Positions 10,521-22,676 of a stretch of DNA of 64,000 bases are shown here, one piece after another. The DNA is from Oxytricha trifallax (lineage: Eukaryota > Ciliophora > Spirotrichea > Sporadotrichida > Oxytrichidae), in NCBI GenBank assembly GCA_000711775.1, contig ARYC01000045.1, positions 186,001 to 250,000 of the forward strand. Direction: 5' to 3'. Position 1 is the stretch's first letter; each line of letters begins with the position of its first letter. The position numbers were made by a program, and so were the translations under genes. The notes under the pieces are model-generated. The model did not search any database. It saw nothing but the letters and a program-made list of their open reading frames with translations, and had not been told where the DNA came from.

Positions 10521-11815
10521 CTGTCAAACATATTTCTTTTATTTAACAATTAAACCCATTTATAAGCCTTAATTATTCCTCATATTAAATTCTATTTAGA
10601 ATTAAACTAAAATTTAACATTTTAAGTTATTTTAGTACTGTTATGAATTTTATTGTATATTAAATTTGGTTCAACAATAATATATTATATTGTCTTAATT
10701 CAAAGTCTATTAATTCTTACACTTTAAATTAAATCATAATATCATTATTATCTTTGTAAACATTCATTCTTTCATAAACTTTAATATAAATTCATAAATC
10801 ATTGCATTAATTTGCATTAGGTTGTAGGGGAAAGAAAAGCATTATGTTCTATAAGTTGTATAACTTTAATCCTTTATCAACAATGAGTTAATAAGCTCAA
10901 ATCCCTTCTCATTTAAAGTTTGAACTTAAAATTAAGAACAATTAGTTTAGGTTGTTTTATGAAGAGAAAATGATTAGTTTAAATTTTTAGAAGTTAAATA
11001 ATATAGCCTTGTCATTATAAAAATTATAATGACAAATTATATGTTGTTTCTGTCAAAAAAATGGTAAAAATAATTGTGATTGGCTAAAGTAAAGTTAATG
11101 ATGTATTATAAAATTCATTCTAATTATCCTCAACTCAATACCATCCCCTTTCGTCAATTACATTCTCTTCCTCAAAATATATCCTTTCTCTCAATTGACC
11201 ATGCATCTCACTTAATCCTGCTTCTCGTTGTGACTCTATAAAAGTGGGGTGATTAGCATTCTTCGTTTCAAAATAAAAATATAAGAATAAAAAGATAAGG
11301 GACTTTTCTAAATCTCTTTGTTTAAATATAACAAAGTATTTTTATTAATTAGACTTCGTTCATAAAAGAATTGAGGAGTTGTATCGGCGGTCGTGTGCCC
11401 CTATACGTATGATTCTGTGAGAAAAGAGGTTAATAGTCAAGGACTAGAAAGGCTAAATTATAAATACGAATTCACGCTAAATAAAATTGAAAAATGTGGA
11501 ATATGACTATGATGGGAGGTCACTATTTTTAATTAAATGGAATTTACTTTGAAATTGAATGACATGACATACCTCATTAATCTATCACACCTTGTTCCAA
11601 TTTACATTAATTAAAATATGAGTAGAATTATGATTTTATAATTTGGGCAAGGCAGTGTGCTATAACATATTTCATTAGGTTTTGATGTTGAAAAGAATTC
11701 TGATTAAGAGGTATGAGTCATCTATATTCATGAGGTGACCTCCCAATATTATAAATAGCCAAAATTATGAAAGAAAATTCAATTTAATAGTGAGAGCACT
11801 TACGAATCATCCTCT
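10521..11815. other. AT-rich intergenic region with one palindromic repeat
   Basis: No gene was recognised. A TATAAAAG box is at about 11236. A moderately GC-rich patch (about 11376-11405) is of unknown nature. The 233-bp inverted-repeat element listed separately lies near the right end. Confidence 0.5.
11513..11745. mobile_element. 233-bp inverted-repeat (MITE-like) element B
   Basis: Perfect 11-bp terminal inverted repeats: TGGGAGGTCAC (11513-11523) and GTGACCTCCCA (11735-11745). A second inner pair, CATACCTCATTAATC (near 11570) and GATTAAGAGGTATG (near 11702), is nearly complementary. It has no coding capacity, so it would be non-autonomous. No clear target duplication was found. Confidence 0.5.
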
Positions 11816-12400
11816 TCAGCGTCTAAAATGAAACGTTAAACAAAACTTATTAAATTACCTTGGTCCTCTTCTATTACAGACGAAGAATCGGGGTTAAGTA
11901 AGAAAGCGTTTTATATGCACAGCTATAAAGTCATAGTGCTTGACATTCTCACTAATTGCATTTGATAAATTTTCCTGTACAAAAATCGTTTAAAATTCAC
12001 CAATCCCATTATTTGTAAAAGAAATTTTATGTAATAACCCTTAAAATGGAATCAAAATTATCTCTTACATAGCTTTTTCAACGTGTGAGAATTAACTGTT
12101 CATCTTCATTTTATTTTAAGTAAAGAAAGATTTTGACTATCCTCCAAATTTAAATCCTATTATTATTATTATTAATATTTTTTAATGCTGTACGGAAATT
12201 AATACTGGGGTTTAGCGAGCCAGATAGAAAAACCAGATAGTTTCATGATTTGATTTTTGGGCATCCAACTCAATCTTAATCCAAGGGCCAGGATTTAAAT
12301 TCTATATTTATATAAACGCGAGGTATAAATGTTTACCTGGCTGTGAAGACTTTTTGAAGAATTGACTTCTGAAATTATTGTAAGCTCCTTTTCCAAACAT
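11816..12400 (-). CDS. Small unknown protein with two IESs
   Basis: The ATG at 12400-12398 opens MFGKGAYNNFRSQFFKKSSQ. After removing two pointer-flanked inserts the frame continues PGKHLNPGPWIKIELDAQ, then IWFFYLARQTPVLISVQENL, then KHYDFIAVHIKRFLTQ, and ends at TGA 11818-11816. That gives about 100 residues. It is soluble-looking, with a basic N-terminus that could be a mitochondrial presequence. I do not recognise the family. The two joins support each other because both restore one frame with dense, non-repetitive coding content. The acidic stretch just downstream of the stop (towards 11800) might belong to a longer form through an alternative splice. Confidence 0.55.
11981..12193. other. 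IES, pointer CTGTAC (GTACAG on the coding strand)
   Basis: CTGTAC is at 11975-11980 and 12188-12193. Removing 213 AT-rich nt joins QTPVLISVQ to ENLSNAIS in frame. Confidence 0.65.
12301..12330. other. Short IES, pointer TAAAT
   Basis: TAAAT is at 12296-12300 and 12326-12330. Removing 30 nt gives SSQPGKHLNPGPWIK. A GT..AG intron could be drawn over almost the same sequence, but it brings an in-frame TGA. Confidence 0.5.
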
Positions 12401-12578
12401 TTTGAAATTAATGTATTTTACAATTATTATACTAATTATCTACCACTAATTTATTCCTGCTGATAAATATGTGAGATTTATTTAGATTTAATTTGATTAA
12501 ATTAAGAAAGGATATTGATACTTATAGACAGTGAATTATGAAAGTATATAAACTTTTTGTCTATGGAAACACACGAGT

Positions 12579-14186
12579 TCATCTATAACCATTATCGATA
12601 AAAGTACCATCATCCACTTTCTATAACTTTAAGTTTTCCCTCTCTCCAGTAAATTCTCTATTAGGTCTCATATACGAGTATTTTCTTTGTAATTTATCTC
12701 TTTCAGTTTCATAGTGCTAGCCCATGTCATTCATGTAATTCTTATAGTCTTATTCATATTAATCATACAAGTGTTTTTAGATTGCTTCAAAAGTAGAGAA
12801 ATCATGGTTTAATATTTGACTTTATCTCCCATTAATAACATCAAATACGAGATTTTTAGATAGACAAGAATACTCAAATTTATCGTGATCTATAGGGATA
12901 AGGAAAGTTTCATTATCGGCCATAAATTTCCAAAATTTTCTGAAATTGTTTTTCTATTTTGAATTTTATAGATCTGCATCAACAACCTAAGTTTCTTAAG
13001 TTTAGTTCTAGCTTTAGTCTGAAGTAGTTTATGAAAAATCCTTGCCAATTTTAGAGTTAATATCTTCTTGCTTATTTTATTCAGTCTTTTATATGTTTCC
13101 ATATCCCATTAATCTATTCAGAGAAGGTAATATACCCTTGCTATCTAAGGTCACAAATTTATTTTCGTATTCTCCCATGTATCTAACTCTCTTCATGTCT
13201 ATTCTATTTGCTTTAAATTCAGTTTTATAACCCAAAAAATTGAATCTGTTTAGCATAATGTTCCTCTTTGTTTCGTCTAACGCGATTAAGAAGACAGTTT
13301 AATTGAGGACTTTAGAGTAACCTAGAAGCAAATATAAATCGTAAGTCAGGATGAGTGGTAAAAATGGATTTATCATAGCTAAGAAACCTGCAGTAACTGT
13401 AGTAGCAAAAATTGAGGTGTAAAAATGAAATCTTAGATCTTATGGTAAGTAAGGGTTTGAAAAAAGAAAATACTTGAAGTTGTTCATTTTTGCTTTGAAA
13501 TAATGATTTTTATAGTAGGAGTTTAGTATTTTATTATCCTCCTAGTGAGCTTCTAGAAAAGCATCCTTGACCCTTTACTTTTCAAAGAGGTCTCTTGTCA
13601 TCTCATACTCAATATCTATTTCGTAGTGCTTGTCTTAGAACTTTCTTAAAATCTCTAGATTAATTCCTAGTTTATCAATAAGATCAGTGCATTCATTATC
13701 TAGCAATATTATATCCTTTCTATCTTTTATGTCATCAAAATGAACTAAGTATTTGTTTTTTAACTCTTCAGAAATGTTTGTAGCTCTTACTTTCGTTTTT
13801 GCCTCTTCAATCCTTGCTATAAAATCAGCTCTTTTTTCTTCGATTGTTAAACTAAAGTTCTAATGCAGTAAACTCTTAGCTTCCTCTGGAAAAGTAGAAT
13901 AGGGATCTTTGTCAGGCCCAAATTCAGAGACACGCTTTAATGGATCGGGAACTTAAAACTTATCTAAAAGTTCTTATCTAGATGAACCAATAGCTTCATC
14001 GATACTTATCAAACCTCTGTCATCTTTCTTCTTTTCAACTTGAGTTTAAATATCTGAAGGTTGTGAATCTTACTTTTAAGTTAAATCTAAGTCTGTCTTT
14101 TGAGAGGCTTATTAAGAGAAGGATTTTATAGATCTCTTTATATAGAGTCTAGCAGTAGTTGCTTTCCTAAATCCTTTTAAAATCAT
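12579..14186 (-). CDS. Mitochondrial membrane protein of unknown function, single exon
   Basis: A continuous frame of about 535 codons from ATG 14186-14184 to TGA 12581-12579, with TAA/TAG as Gln throughout and no intron or IES. The N-terminus (MILKGFRKATTARLYIKRSI) is basic and hydroxylated like a mitochondrial presequence. A Gln/Ser/Lys linker and a long charged helical region follow. Then comes a hydrophobic hairpin (FYTSIFATTVTAGFLAMINP and LPLILTYDLYLLLGY) that fits two membrane helices. The C-terminal domain is charged, with a Gln/Asn-rich insertion. This topology (helical matrix part, two transmembrane helices) is common among ciliate mitochondrial proteins, but I cannot name it. The frame is confident, the function unknown. 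Confidence 0.85.
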
Positions 14187-14340
14187 TTTATGATTATAAT
14201 TAATTCTTATAATTCCTCTACTTCATATACATGGAGTGAATCAAATAAGCATGATTAACTTTTTACTATGCTTATTAATTAATTCCATAATTTTTAAATT
14301 ATCATAATTTCTTTAAAGAATTCCATTTTGAACAATTTTT

Positions 14341-17300
14341 TCACAGATCTTCATTTCCAGCTCTTAACATCTCATACATAATTGACTAACTTTTCATCAT
14401 AACATCAGTGACCAGTCTAATCAATGATTGCAAATCGTCTACACTCAAGAACTCAAACACCTTCTCATTTCTCTTTCTCAAGTCAGCAATGAAAGTTAGA
14501 CTACAGTTAAGTTATTAAGAACTAATAAGAATTTTTATAAATTTTAATGAATTCTCTACTTACCACTTATCTTCTAAATTAAGATTTTGCAAACAAGTGA
14601 ACATAATCTTTAACAGTTCGATGCAATACCTTTTGTTGACCTTTTCCAAACCTCTTTATCTCTCTGTCTATAAGTATAAGGTGAATAAGGGGGGCTTTAA
14701 CATGTTCATTAAAAAAGCTAAAAATATTGAAGATTTTGGCTTACATCCTGTTCAATTCCTGGTAGCTCCCCCTTTTCATCATCTTCTAATAAAATTGAGC
14801 CTGAAAGATGGAACAACAAATTCTCACAATTGTCCAATAATGACTATAGATAAGATAAAAGCTGATTTAAATTTTACCTCATACTAAGCTTGAGTTATAA
14901 ACTTTTAAGATAAAATTGAATTATAACTAATAACTCTATATAATTCTAATTCAATTAAATTTTATAATTTAAAAATATTAATAATCATTCTATATTTAGA
15001 AACTCTCTCATTTCTCTATCTGCTCTGATATTACTAACCTAATTAGAGAATATCAACGAGTTAAATTAAGTTTCTTCTTTCTCTGAGATAAACAATCACA
15101 TATTTATCGTCCTAGACTGCTTACTACCTTATTGGATTGTCAATTTAATTGCTCATTAATAACTTAAACTTTCAAAATGAATTTTAAGTTACACATATAA
15201 GTATTTATAAGCCAAAATTTTCTAATCATAATTTTATTATGCTCAAAGATTGTAGCTTCTATCTTTGTTTGGTCTCATTCCTATTTTCCAGAACACTCTT
15301 AAACTAAGTCAAAATAATATTAGTACTTTAAAACTAAATAAAATTTCATAAAATTTTAGAAAAGTATAGCTTGATCAACTCTACCATCTACCAATAACTT
15401 TCTAGCTAATTCATTTTGATAGTAAAAGGCATTCTTGAAATCTTCCTCTTAAAATAGCCAATTAATAACATCAGCTTTTCCCTAATCCTGTTGATCAAAG
15501 TTCAAAACTTTGTAAATTCTTATACAAGTTTTAATTTTTTTAAAATAGTTGTGATGATTGAATAGTTCATCAACTAAATTTATTTAAAGATACAAATCTT
15601 ATTTTTGTTAAACTTGCATCTGGATGTTTTCTCTGACATTTTCATTCTCTGAACTAAGGAAGTTCTCTCTTTTCTAGTAATCGTTTTCATAAATGAGCCC
15701 TTCAGCAATATATTTCAAAAATCTTTATGACAGATCCTGATCAAAGTACTGGTCGTTCAAATAATGAAGTTATTTCTTATGATTTGTATCTTGCACATAT
15801 TTGAAGCATTAAAATTATACTTTTTTGATGAGTTATGATGTTTGATAAGTGTTTTATAAAATTTAAAAAATGCTTAATCATTCAAAGTAAAGTTCATTTT
15901 GGGCTTCTGGTCCAAGCAAGAAAGAAATGTAAAAGATCAGGCATTCGAACTATTATTAATATATTAGAAGCAAATTGAACTTACTCTATTTTCGAAATCT
16001 GTGAGCTCTCTGAGATACCTTATATAGGATCCTACAATCTTGTTATACTAAGCTACTCTATTTTCTTGTCTGGTTAATCTTCCTGTGACTGCAAGCATAA
16101 TTGTGAGATGATCACAAAACTAAATATAAATTAGATGAGTTATAAATCTTTGCTTTATTTGCTATTCTAGATCTTAAAGTTCTCTCTACAAAAGAGTGTT
16201 ATCTGATGGCATTGTCCCATTCTATTAATGTTAGTCATTATCAAAGCGAACCAATTCTCTAGACTACTCAATTTTTCTCAATTCATTGTGTAAGTAATCC
16301 AAAATATCATCCCATTGAGTAACTCCAATGCGTTGTTGATCTGAACTCTGGTAGGAAGCTTGGACTATTCTAAACTAGAGCTCCTCAAACCACTATAAAA
16401 TTGTAAATACTCAATTTAACTTGATTTGGGTATTAATAAAGTTTGGAATGAATAGTAGATTTTATGAACTTACGTTTGGCTCCTACTTTTTGGAGCTATT
16501 AAGAGCATCTTTGAAAATTGAAACTAGAGATTGAAATTGGTAGTTTTTACCAACTTCTTGACTCAAATTTTGGAAACTGTTTTCGTCAATTATCTCAGTG
16601 TAGAATGATTCAAACAAATCGAGATCATCACTATCCTCTTAATGAGCTTAAATGATGTGATTCACAAGCATTAAAATATAATTCATTAATACAATGTTTA
16701 ATTACTATTAAAGTCAAAAAAGGCATTTTTTATTTAAAGCATAGATTAGCTGATGGCCTTGAAGTTAGCCCATAAGTAATCGATGTAATCTTGTTATCTC
16801 TTCTATTGCAAATAAACTTCATTAACCACTTTCTGGGAATTTTTGTCATGATCTTTCAAAAGATTAAGTGCTTTAACAATTGATTCTTTGTCGCCTGTTT
16901 GAATTCCTAATATTCCATTTTCAAGAGTTTTCAGTTGTTCTTAAGGAATTTATGAGCAAAATTTCTTCATTTGATAAAATTAGTTTACGAAGGAGAGAAG
17001 ATTTCTGTTGCCAATGACTGTGCTGTTCAAGTTGTTTTGGAATACAGAGTACATATCTTATAATAAAAAATAAAGTGATATTAGTATTATTGAACTATAA
17101 ATGTTTGTCTATTCCTCAAGATCCTTGGTAAATATTTCCTGTGCATCATCATATTAAGCGTAGCATACATTGTCAAATTGAGGTAATGCTCCATTCAGCA
17201 ACATAAGATTAATTATGAAATTTTATTAAGATGGTCAAGTCTGTTGTTGTACTTAAGTTTTGTCTAGAGTTCGTTTAGGTGTCCACATCTTAAGTGTTGG

Positions 17301-18297
17301 AATATATTCTTAAGAAGCCTCATTTCCCCATCTATATATGCGCGGGATTTAATTTTGTCCTCTGAATCGAAGTCCTCATACCCGCTCACATCAGTGCTGT
17401 CCTGGCTATTGTTCAATGAGTTCGCACCTCCGAGCATGACATTAGACTTTATATTCTGAGTATGAGAGGAGTCTAAAACTGAATCTTGATAAGTCATTTC
17501 CCCAATTTATTCAAGCCACCTAGATGTTGCTATGAGAATCATACTTTTGTGGGATTGCATAGTCTTTAATTACTGGAGAGTTCTTGGGTTGCTATTTCAA
17601 AATTTTATTGGGATTTGTTTATGCTTATTCATTAACTTTTAGATAAATATAATCACAATATCTTCTTAAGGATTTTGAAAAGTCTTAAAAGCGGTATCAG
17701 CAATTATCATATTTTTAAAAAGAGACCATGTTTGATACTCTTATTAAATAAGAATTTGAGTTTGTGGGGGTAAAAGTTCTCTTGCTTTCTCTAATAATTG
17801 ACTTTCATTGTAAAAGTTTACAATAGAGCTATAAATTTTACATAAAATATACAGATTTTGACAATTCTTTACCATATATTCTTTACATATACCATTTATA
17901 CTTAAAATTAGCTTAGCACCTTTGGTATTTTGTCTTTGGTAGACTTATAATCCAAATGCACTTGCTAATTTGCGGTTTATAGCAAATAATCAGACAGAGC
18001 AAAATTAATGTCCAAATTTCCTTGGTTTTCCATTTCAAAGTCATTCATGTTTGGTAAAGTTTAAAATATATTTATGATAATTATTTATTACTATACAGTA
18101 ATATTAAACAATTTCACTTTTTTAAAATGAAATGCTATATTTTATTAAATTTTCATGTCTGCATTCTAATATAAATTCATGCCTAATCTCTGACCATTAG
18201 CAGATAGCATGTTTTAAGATTATTAATGCTTTGAGGGTTTGAATTGATCTTTGAGAGATTGGAAGTAGAGATCTAAGTGTGCGTTCAAGTAATCCAT
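14341..18297 (-). CDS. Nup107/Nup84-like nucleoporin
   Basis: Nup107 is an alpha-helical scaffold subunit of the nuclear pore Y-complex. The clearest match is the segment EMRLLKNIFQHLRCGHLNEL, like the helix pair ending 'lvRaGrleeA' in Nup107, followed by LNGALPQFDN and later RQDYIDYLWANFKAISQLIY, like the conserved 'LW.y.ka' helix. The C-terminal exon ends with VTDVMMKSQSIMYEML and TGA 14343-14341. Several short introns occur, for example near 14490-14560. A 23-nt insert near 17210 behaves as an IES. Two start regions are possible: ATG 18048 (MNDFEMENQGNLD) and ATG 18297 (MDYLNAHLDLYFQSLKDQ). They may be successive exons of one gene, but I could not find the join. The family call is by eye and moderately sure. 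Confidence 0.55.
17210..17232. other. Very short IES (23 nt), pointer TAAGAT
   Basis: TAAGAT is at 17204-17209 and 17227-17232. Removing 23 nt restores the frame (NNRLDHL to MLLNGALPQ); unspliced, the frame reaches a TGA. It has no GT..AG borders. Confidence 0.6.
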
Positions 18298-19111
18298 TTT
18301 CACTTAATGATTAATTTATTTTTAATATTGATAAAATACAAAATATCGGTAAATATGAGAAATAAAAATTAGAAAAAACTGCCTTTATTTATTAGATGTA
18401 AAGTTAATTGAATCTGCAAGTACTAAAATAATATAACTATGAGACTTTTTTGGAGCTTATGTTTGATTAATATCACTAAGTTTTTTATAAATTCACATTA
18501 TTATTTTAATTTTTATAGAATTCCCAAAACTATTATCTTTTAGCGGAGTGTTTGAATGTGTAGAGTGTATAGGGTTTCAAAAGTTTATTATTTAAATACA
18601 TGAATACTACTGATTCTTAAGTGAAATAACAGTACCGCAATAATAAAACCTAATTATCAAAATGTTGGATATTTCTCTAAAACAAAGAGTGATTATTATT
18701 TACGAAGTTCCATTTAGCAATTTAATGAAAAAATATATCAAAATCAACATTTACATGATTATTTATATGATGAGAAGTGTACAACTTTTGAAGTGCAGAT
18801 TTTTACAAATTCTTTTAGTATAATCCATTTTATATTTAATCTTGAATAATATAAATATATTACGTTATCTGGTATTTTGATTTAATTTTTAAATTTCAAA
18901 AATTCATGATCGATAATGAACTTTAATAATATGCTTATATTAACTCAGGAATTATTAGAAATTTATACTCATAATATATATTTAATATAAAAGAGATATA
19001 AAAATGAGATAGAAAACTAAAGTTCTTATAGAATTGAAAGATTGATAGAAAAATATAAGACAATAATAATAATTAAATAAGATAAATATTTAATAAATTA
19101 TTACAAATTTG
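18298..19111. other. AT-rich intergenic region between divergent genes
   Basis: Upstream of both the Nup107-like gene (-) and RhoGDI (+). Only low-complexity A/T sequence is seen, and no repeat or RNA gene. Confidence 0.5.
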
Positions 19112-20251
19112 ATGGTAGAAAGTTCTCATTAACAGCAAGTTCCAATCACCTTTGATTCACTCATTACAGAATCAGAAGTAAGTGATAAATTTTATCAATT
19201 ATTTATGATATTTTATTATTGCTCGTTGCTTAATTACTTTCTCTTTTCAACATGAATAATTAAAAATAATATTTATTGAAGGAGAAGGAAAAGCAAGCCA
19301 AATCTCAAGAATTCACAGGTTATCAAGAAAGCATTTAAAATATTGGTGGTGGTGATATAAGACAGCGTTAGTAAAGTTGCTTAATAAAAGACTTGCCTGA
19401 CGATGAGATTCCTGATTTTTGGAAGCAGTAACAGCAAAATTAGCAGTAGAGAGCTAATCGAATGACTATCAAAGATATAGTGTTAATGGTAAGTTAAAAC
19501 AATTACAGTTTAAATCTTAAAATGCAATTATTAGCACAAAGATAAGCTAAGAAGTTTGTTACAAACTGAAGATTTAATTTAAAATATATGCAACAAAGAT
19601 ATATAAATCATTTTTAGGATGTTGAAGATGAATCATTAGCAAGATACAAATAATAATTATTAGGTGATCTGGCTTTAAATATGGAAAGTAATGGATTACG
19701 TAAGAATAAATTAATTATCATTATTTATTCACTAATTATAGCACCTTTGGTTGAAATATTAAGCGTGGAAGTACTTTGCTAAGATAGAGCAAATGGTCCC
19801 ATTAAACTAGATTTGAAATAGGTCATATTTTTATTTAAATTTAATTAAATCATTTTTAAATCAATAATATATATATGAGTAAAAGATGGACAAATTTTAT
19901 AAATAGGTGAAAGACTCTTAAGTATTCCAGGCATCAGAATACATAGTGAAGTAACGATCAACAGTTCAACTTCGAGTGACTTTTAAAGTACACAATGATA
20001 TAGTTTATGGATTAAAATACTGCAATGTTGTGAAAAAGAAGAGTTTAGTTGTTGAAAAATACGAAGAAGTTATGGGAACATTTGCTCCAATTCCTGGAAA
20101 AATATACACAGTGGATTTGACGCCAGAGGAGTCACCGGGTGGGTGGATGTATAGGGGCCAATATAGAGGAAAGAGCATGTTTGTAGATAATGATGGAATA
20201 GTTCATTTGCAGTTTGAATACACATTCAATATTAAAAAGGGATGGGAATGA
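19112..20251 (+). CDS. Rho GDP-dissociation inhibitor (RhoGDI)
   Basis: Cytosolic chaperone that keeps prenylated Rho/Rac GTPases soluble and GDP-bound. ATG at 19112; exons are joined by GT..AG introns near 19176-19280, 19490-19617, 19699-19740 and 19820-19907. The N-terminal arm contains DEIPDFWKQ and DESLARYKQQLLGDLAL, the usual RhoGDI helix. The immunoglobulin-like C-terminal domain has VVEKYEEVMGTF, TPEESPGGWMYRGQYRGKS and FEYTFNIKKGW, matching mammalian 'G.Y..KS.F.DDD..HL.WEW...IKK.W'. Stop TGA 20249-20251. Length (about 220 aa) suits the family. The second intron (about 128 nt) is longer than usual here and might hide an IES. Confidence 0.93.
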
Positions 20252-20528
20252 ATTCTCTCTCATGAAATATATATATAATAATCAAGTTAATTTAGTTCAA
20301 TACTTTTTTTCTTCCAGACATTCAACAGTATATTTGGGGGAGTTATGTAATAACAAGTTATACATAAATTATAAAATATGAGGTACAAATATTATGATAT
20401 AGATTTAAGATTTGTATCATATTTCTTTGAAAAAATTAATATAGAAAATTGAGAAAACTAAAATTTAAATATAAAATACACAAAGCTAATTCGTAAATAT
20501 CCAAATATTTCTATTATTATAATTAAAA

Positions 20529-22181
20529 ATGGATATTGATCATTCCTATTTAGATTACTAAAATATAAAGAAAAAATAAAAAGAAATCGAGGAATCTGAA
20601 TAATAAGAAGAAATTGAAGTAAATTTTAAGCAGCCTGTACTTAAAAGAATTAAATTGCCTGATCTAAAAGATGTTAATCTTAAACTCCTTAGAAGAAAGA
20701 GATTCTTCGCACATTCAAATTATAATAAAAAAAATATTTAGATTTTTATTGCTTAATAGCGTTAGATATTTATAATTGCTTGCCAATAGACTTGAATTAA
20801 ACACAGCAAGATCCAATGAATAGATTTGAAAAGACTCCACTGAGACTACGTTCAGATCCCTCAACATATTTATTAAGTTAAAAATCTGCAATATCAAACT
20901 TAAAATCCTTGAATTCAAGAAACTAAAATAGCTAAAATACTTAAAGAATTGATAACTTGCGTTTAAGACAGGATTCATCGTAAATAAAGTATGATTTTGT
21001 CTAAATCCTACCATAAAATATTCTAAAATCAAGAAGAGACAATAATTTTAGTAGATTAAGGAATTAAAATCATTCAATGATTGATTCATAAAAAAGTTAA
21101 GACAAACATAACTTAGTATCTTATTCTTCTAGGCCTCATCTACATTTGTTACAAAGAGATAGAAGTGTTATATCCTCTCAATCACAAAATAAATTAAATT
21201 TACTTGGTAACAAACACGATAGGAATAAATAAAAATAATAAGACAACTCAGAATAATTTACTAATAGGCAGTCTACTGAGCGATTAATTAGTGAAAGAGT
21301 AGAGCTTATAGATGAACCTATTTAAGTGTAGGTCAAGAAAGTCAAAATTAAATTATCGCCATTAAAATTAAAAAAATTAAGATCAAATAGTAGCAGTTAA
21401 GTTGACTTAAGAGGACCTATAACACCAATTTATATTTTATTATTTTTATAAGAAAAGAGAAAATCTCTTAATTAATTTCATAATTTTTATTTATTATTTA
21501 TACTTAAAAATAATAAATTCAATTACAGTAAGAAAAGAATTTATCAATAAAGAAATACGGGATAATGTTTAAAATTCTTAATAAGTAGATTCTGTTTAAA
21601 TATTGAAACGCCTAAAGCTTGAAGAAAGTTAATTTATTAATAAAACTTTTGATGAAAGTATTTTACTTGCTGGTATTGATTGAAAATTATATATTTTAAA
21701 TTTCGTATATCATTTCAACCTTAAAGAACATATCTTGATATGAATCACATATACTTTTTATGTTTGATATTTCAAAGGCCATTTTATATAATACAATAGA
21801 TCAAAATAAAGCAATATAAAATTACTAATTCCAAATGTGCTTTCTAAAGAGCACAAATTCAATCATTTAAAATAATTACACAACATAAGAGAGGAGCAGT
21901 ATTTATAAACTTTCGAAGAAAAGATTCAAAAACAGTTAAAAGACTAAGAGCTGGATTTCATAATAAAAAATGTGAATTTTAAACAGTAAACATAGATAAA
22001 TCAAAATATACTACAGAAAGTTGATAGATCACTAATTGCTGCTAAATACTTTGAGTCTAAGAATAAGTTGGAATATAATTACATTCAATAAAGTAAAAAT
22101 TACAATAGACATTGGAGTAAAATTAGTCAGAGATTAATGCAGAAACTCCCGAGAGGGGATGTTAATGAGATTTAAGAATGA
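20529..22181 (+). CDS. Basic, low-complexity protein of unknown function
   Basis: The ATG at 20529 opens MDIDHSYLDYQNIKKKQKEI. The middle is rich in Ser, Asn, Gln and Lys. The last part is helical and charged (KYFESKNKLEYNYIQQSKNY) and ends at TGA 22179-22181. Three pointer-flanked inserts must be removed. TATAAT joins AHSNYN to CLPIDLNQ, CAATT joins GPITPI to TVRKEFINK, and ATT joins SILLAGI to PNVLSKEHKF. Each restores the frame without GT..AG borders. The third join rests on only a 3-bp repeat, so the last part could be a separate gene. No family is recognised; such proteins in ciliates are often cytoskeletal, but that is a guess. Confidence 0.6.
20727..20776. other. IES, pointer TATAAT
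   Basis: TATAAT at 20721-20726 and 20771-20776. Removing 50 nt changes HSNYNKK.. to HSNYNCLPIDLNQ, in frame with the rest. Confidence 0.6.
21431..21524. other. IES, pointer CAATT
   Basis: CAATT at 21426-21430 and 21520-21524. Removing 94 nt gives GPITPITVRKEFINKEIRD. A 10-bp repeat (TAAGAAAAGA) also flanks most of this insert, but using it gives the wrong frame. Confidence 0.65.
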
Positions 22182-22596
22182 TTTAAATATATTGAGATTT
22201 ATAGAAAATTTATTACGAATAGAATTTTTCATAATAAAATGATTTGCTATATTTACTTGATTTTAATAGTTCTAAAAAAACATAAAGAAAATGCAAATCT
22301 ATTCATTAATACTTCATAAAATTTTTTATGATTTGGATTCAAAATTAATAGCAAAATGATTTTGGTTGAATTAATATTAATAATAGAACATAAATATAGA
22401 TAGGAGATAATTCATATACTGTCTTCTTATGCATTATTTAGTATTGGGATTAATTTTAAATATTATTACTTTCACCTAAAACAAAATTATATGAAAATAA
22501 AGAAAAACAGCCTTGATAAAAAAGGAAAATAATTCTATAAAGATAAAAAGAGGATAGCACTAAAAATACAATTAAATCTTTGTATTTTAATAATAC

Positions 22597-22629
<33 letters not shown>

Positions 22630-22676
22630 CTTGGTTGGTATGGGCCCTGCTTAAAAACAATAAATTTAAAAAACAA
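22182..22676. other. AT-rich intergenic region with a (TA)n tract
   Basis: No gene recognised. A (TA) microsatellite of about 29 bp spans 22600-22628, about 50 bp upstream of the next ATG. Confidence 0.6.

Noticed and set aside
21467-21540. 10-bp repeat TAAGAAAAGA as the pointer of the second IES in the 20.5-kb gene
   Set aside because: Joining at this longer repeat gives the wrong frame and an early TGA, while the nearby CAATT repeat keeps the frame open.
22600-22628. (TA)n tract as a possible replication origin or regulatory site
   Set aside because: Simple dinucleotide repeats are expected by chance in such AT-rich intergenic DNA; nothing else supports a function.
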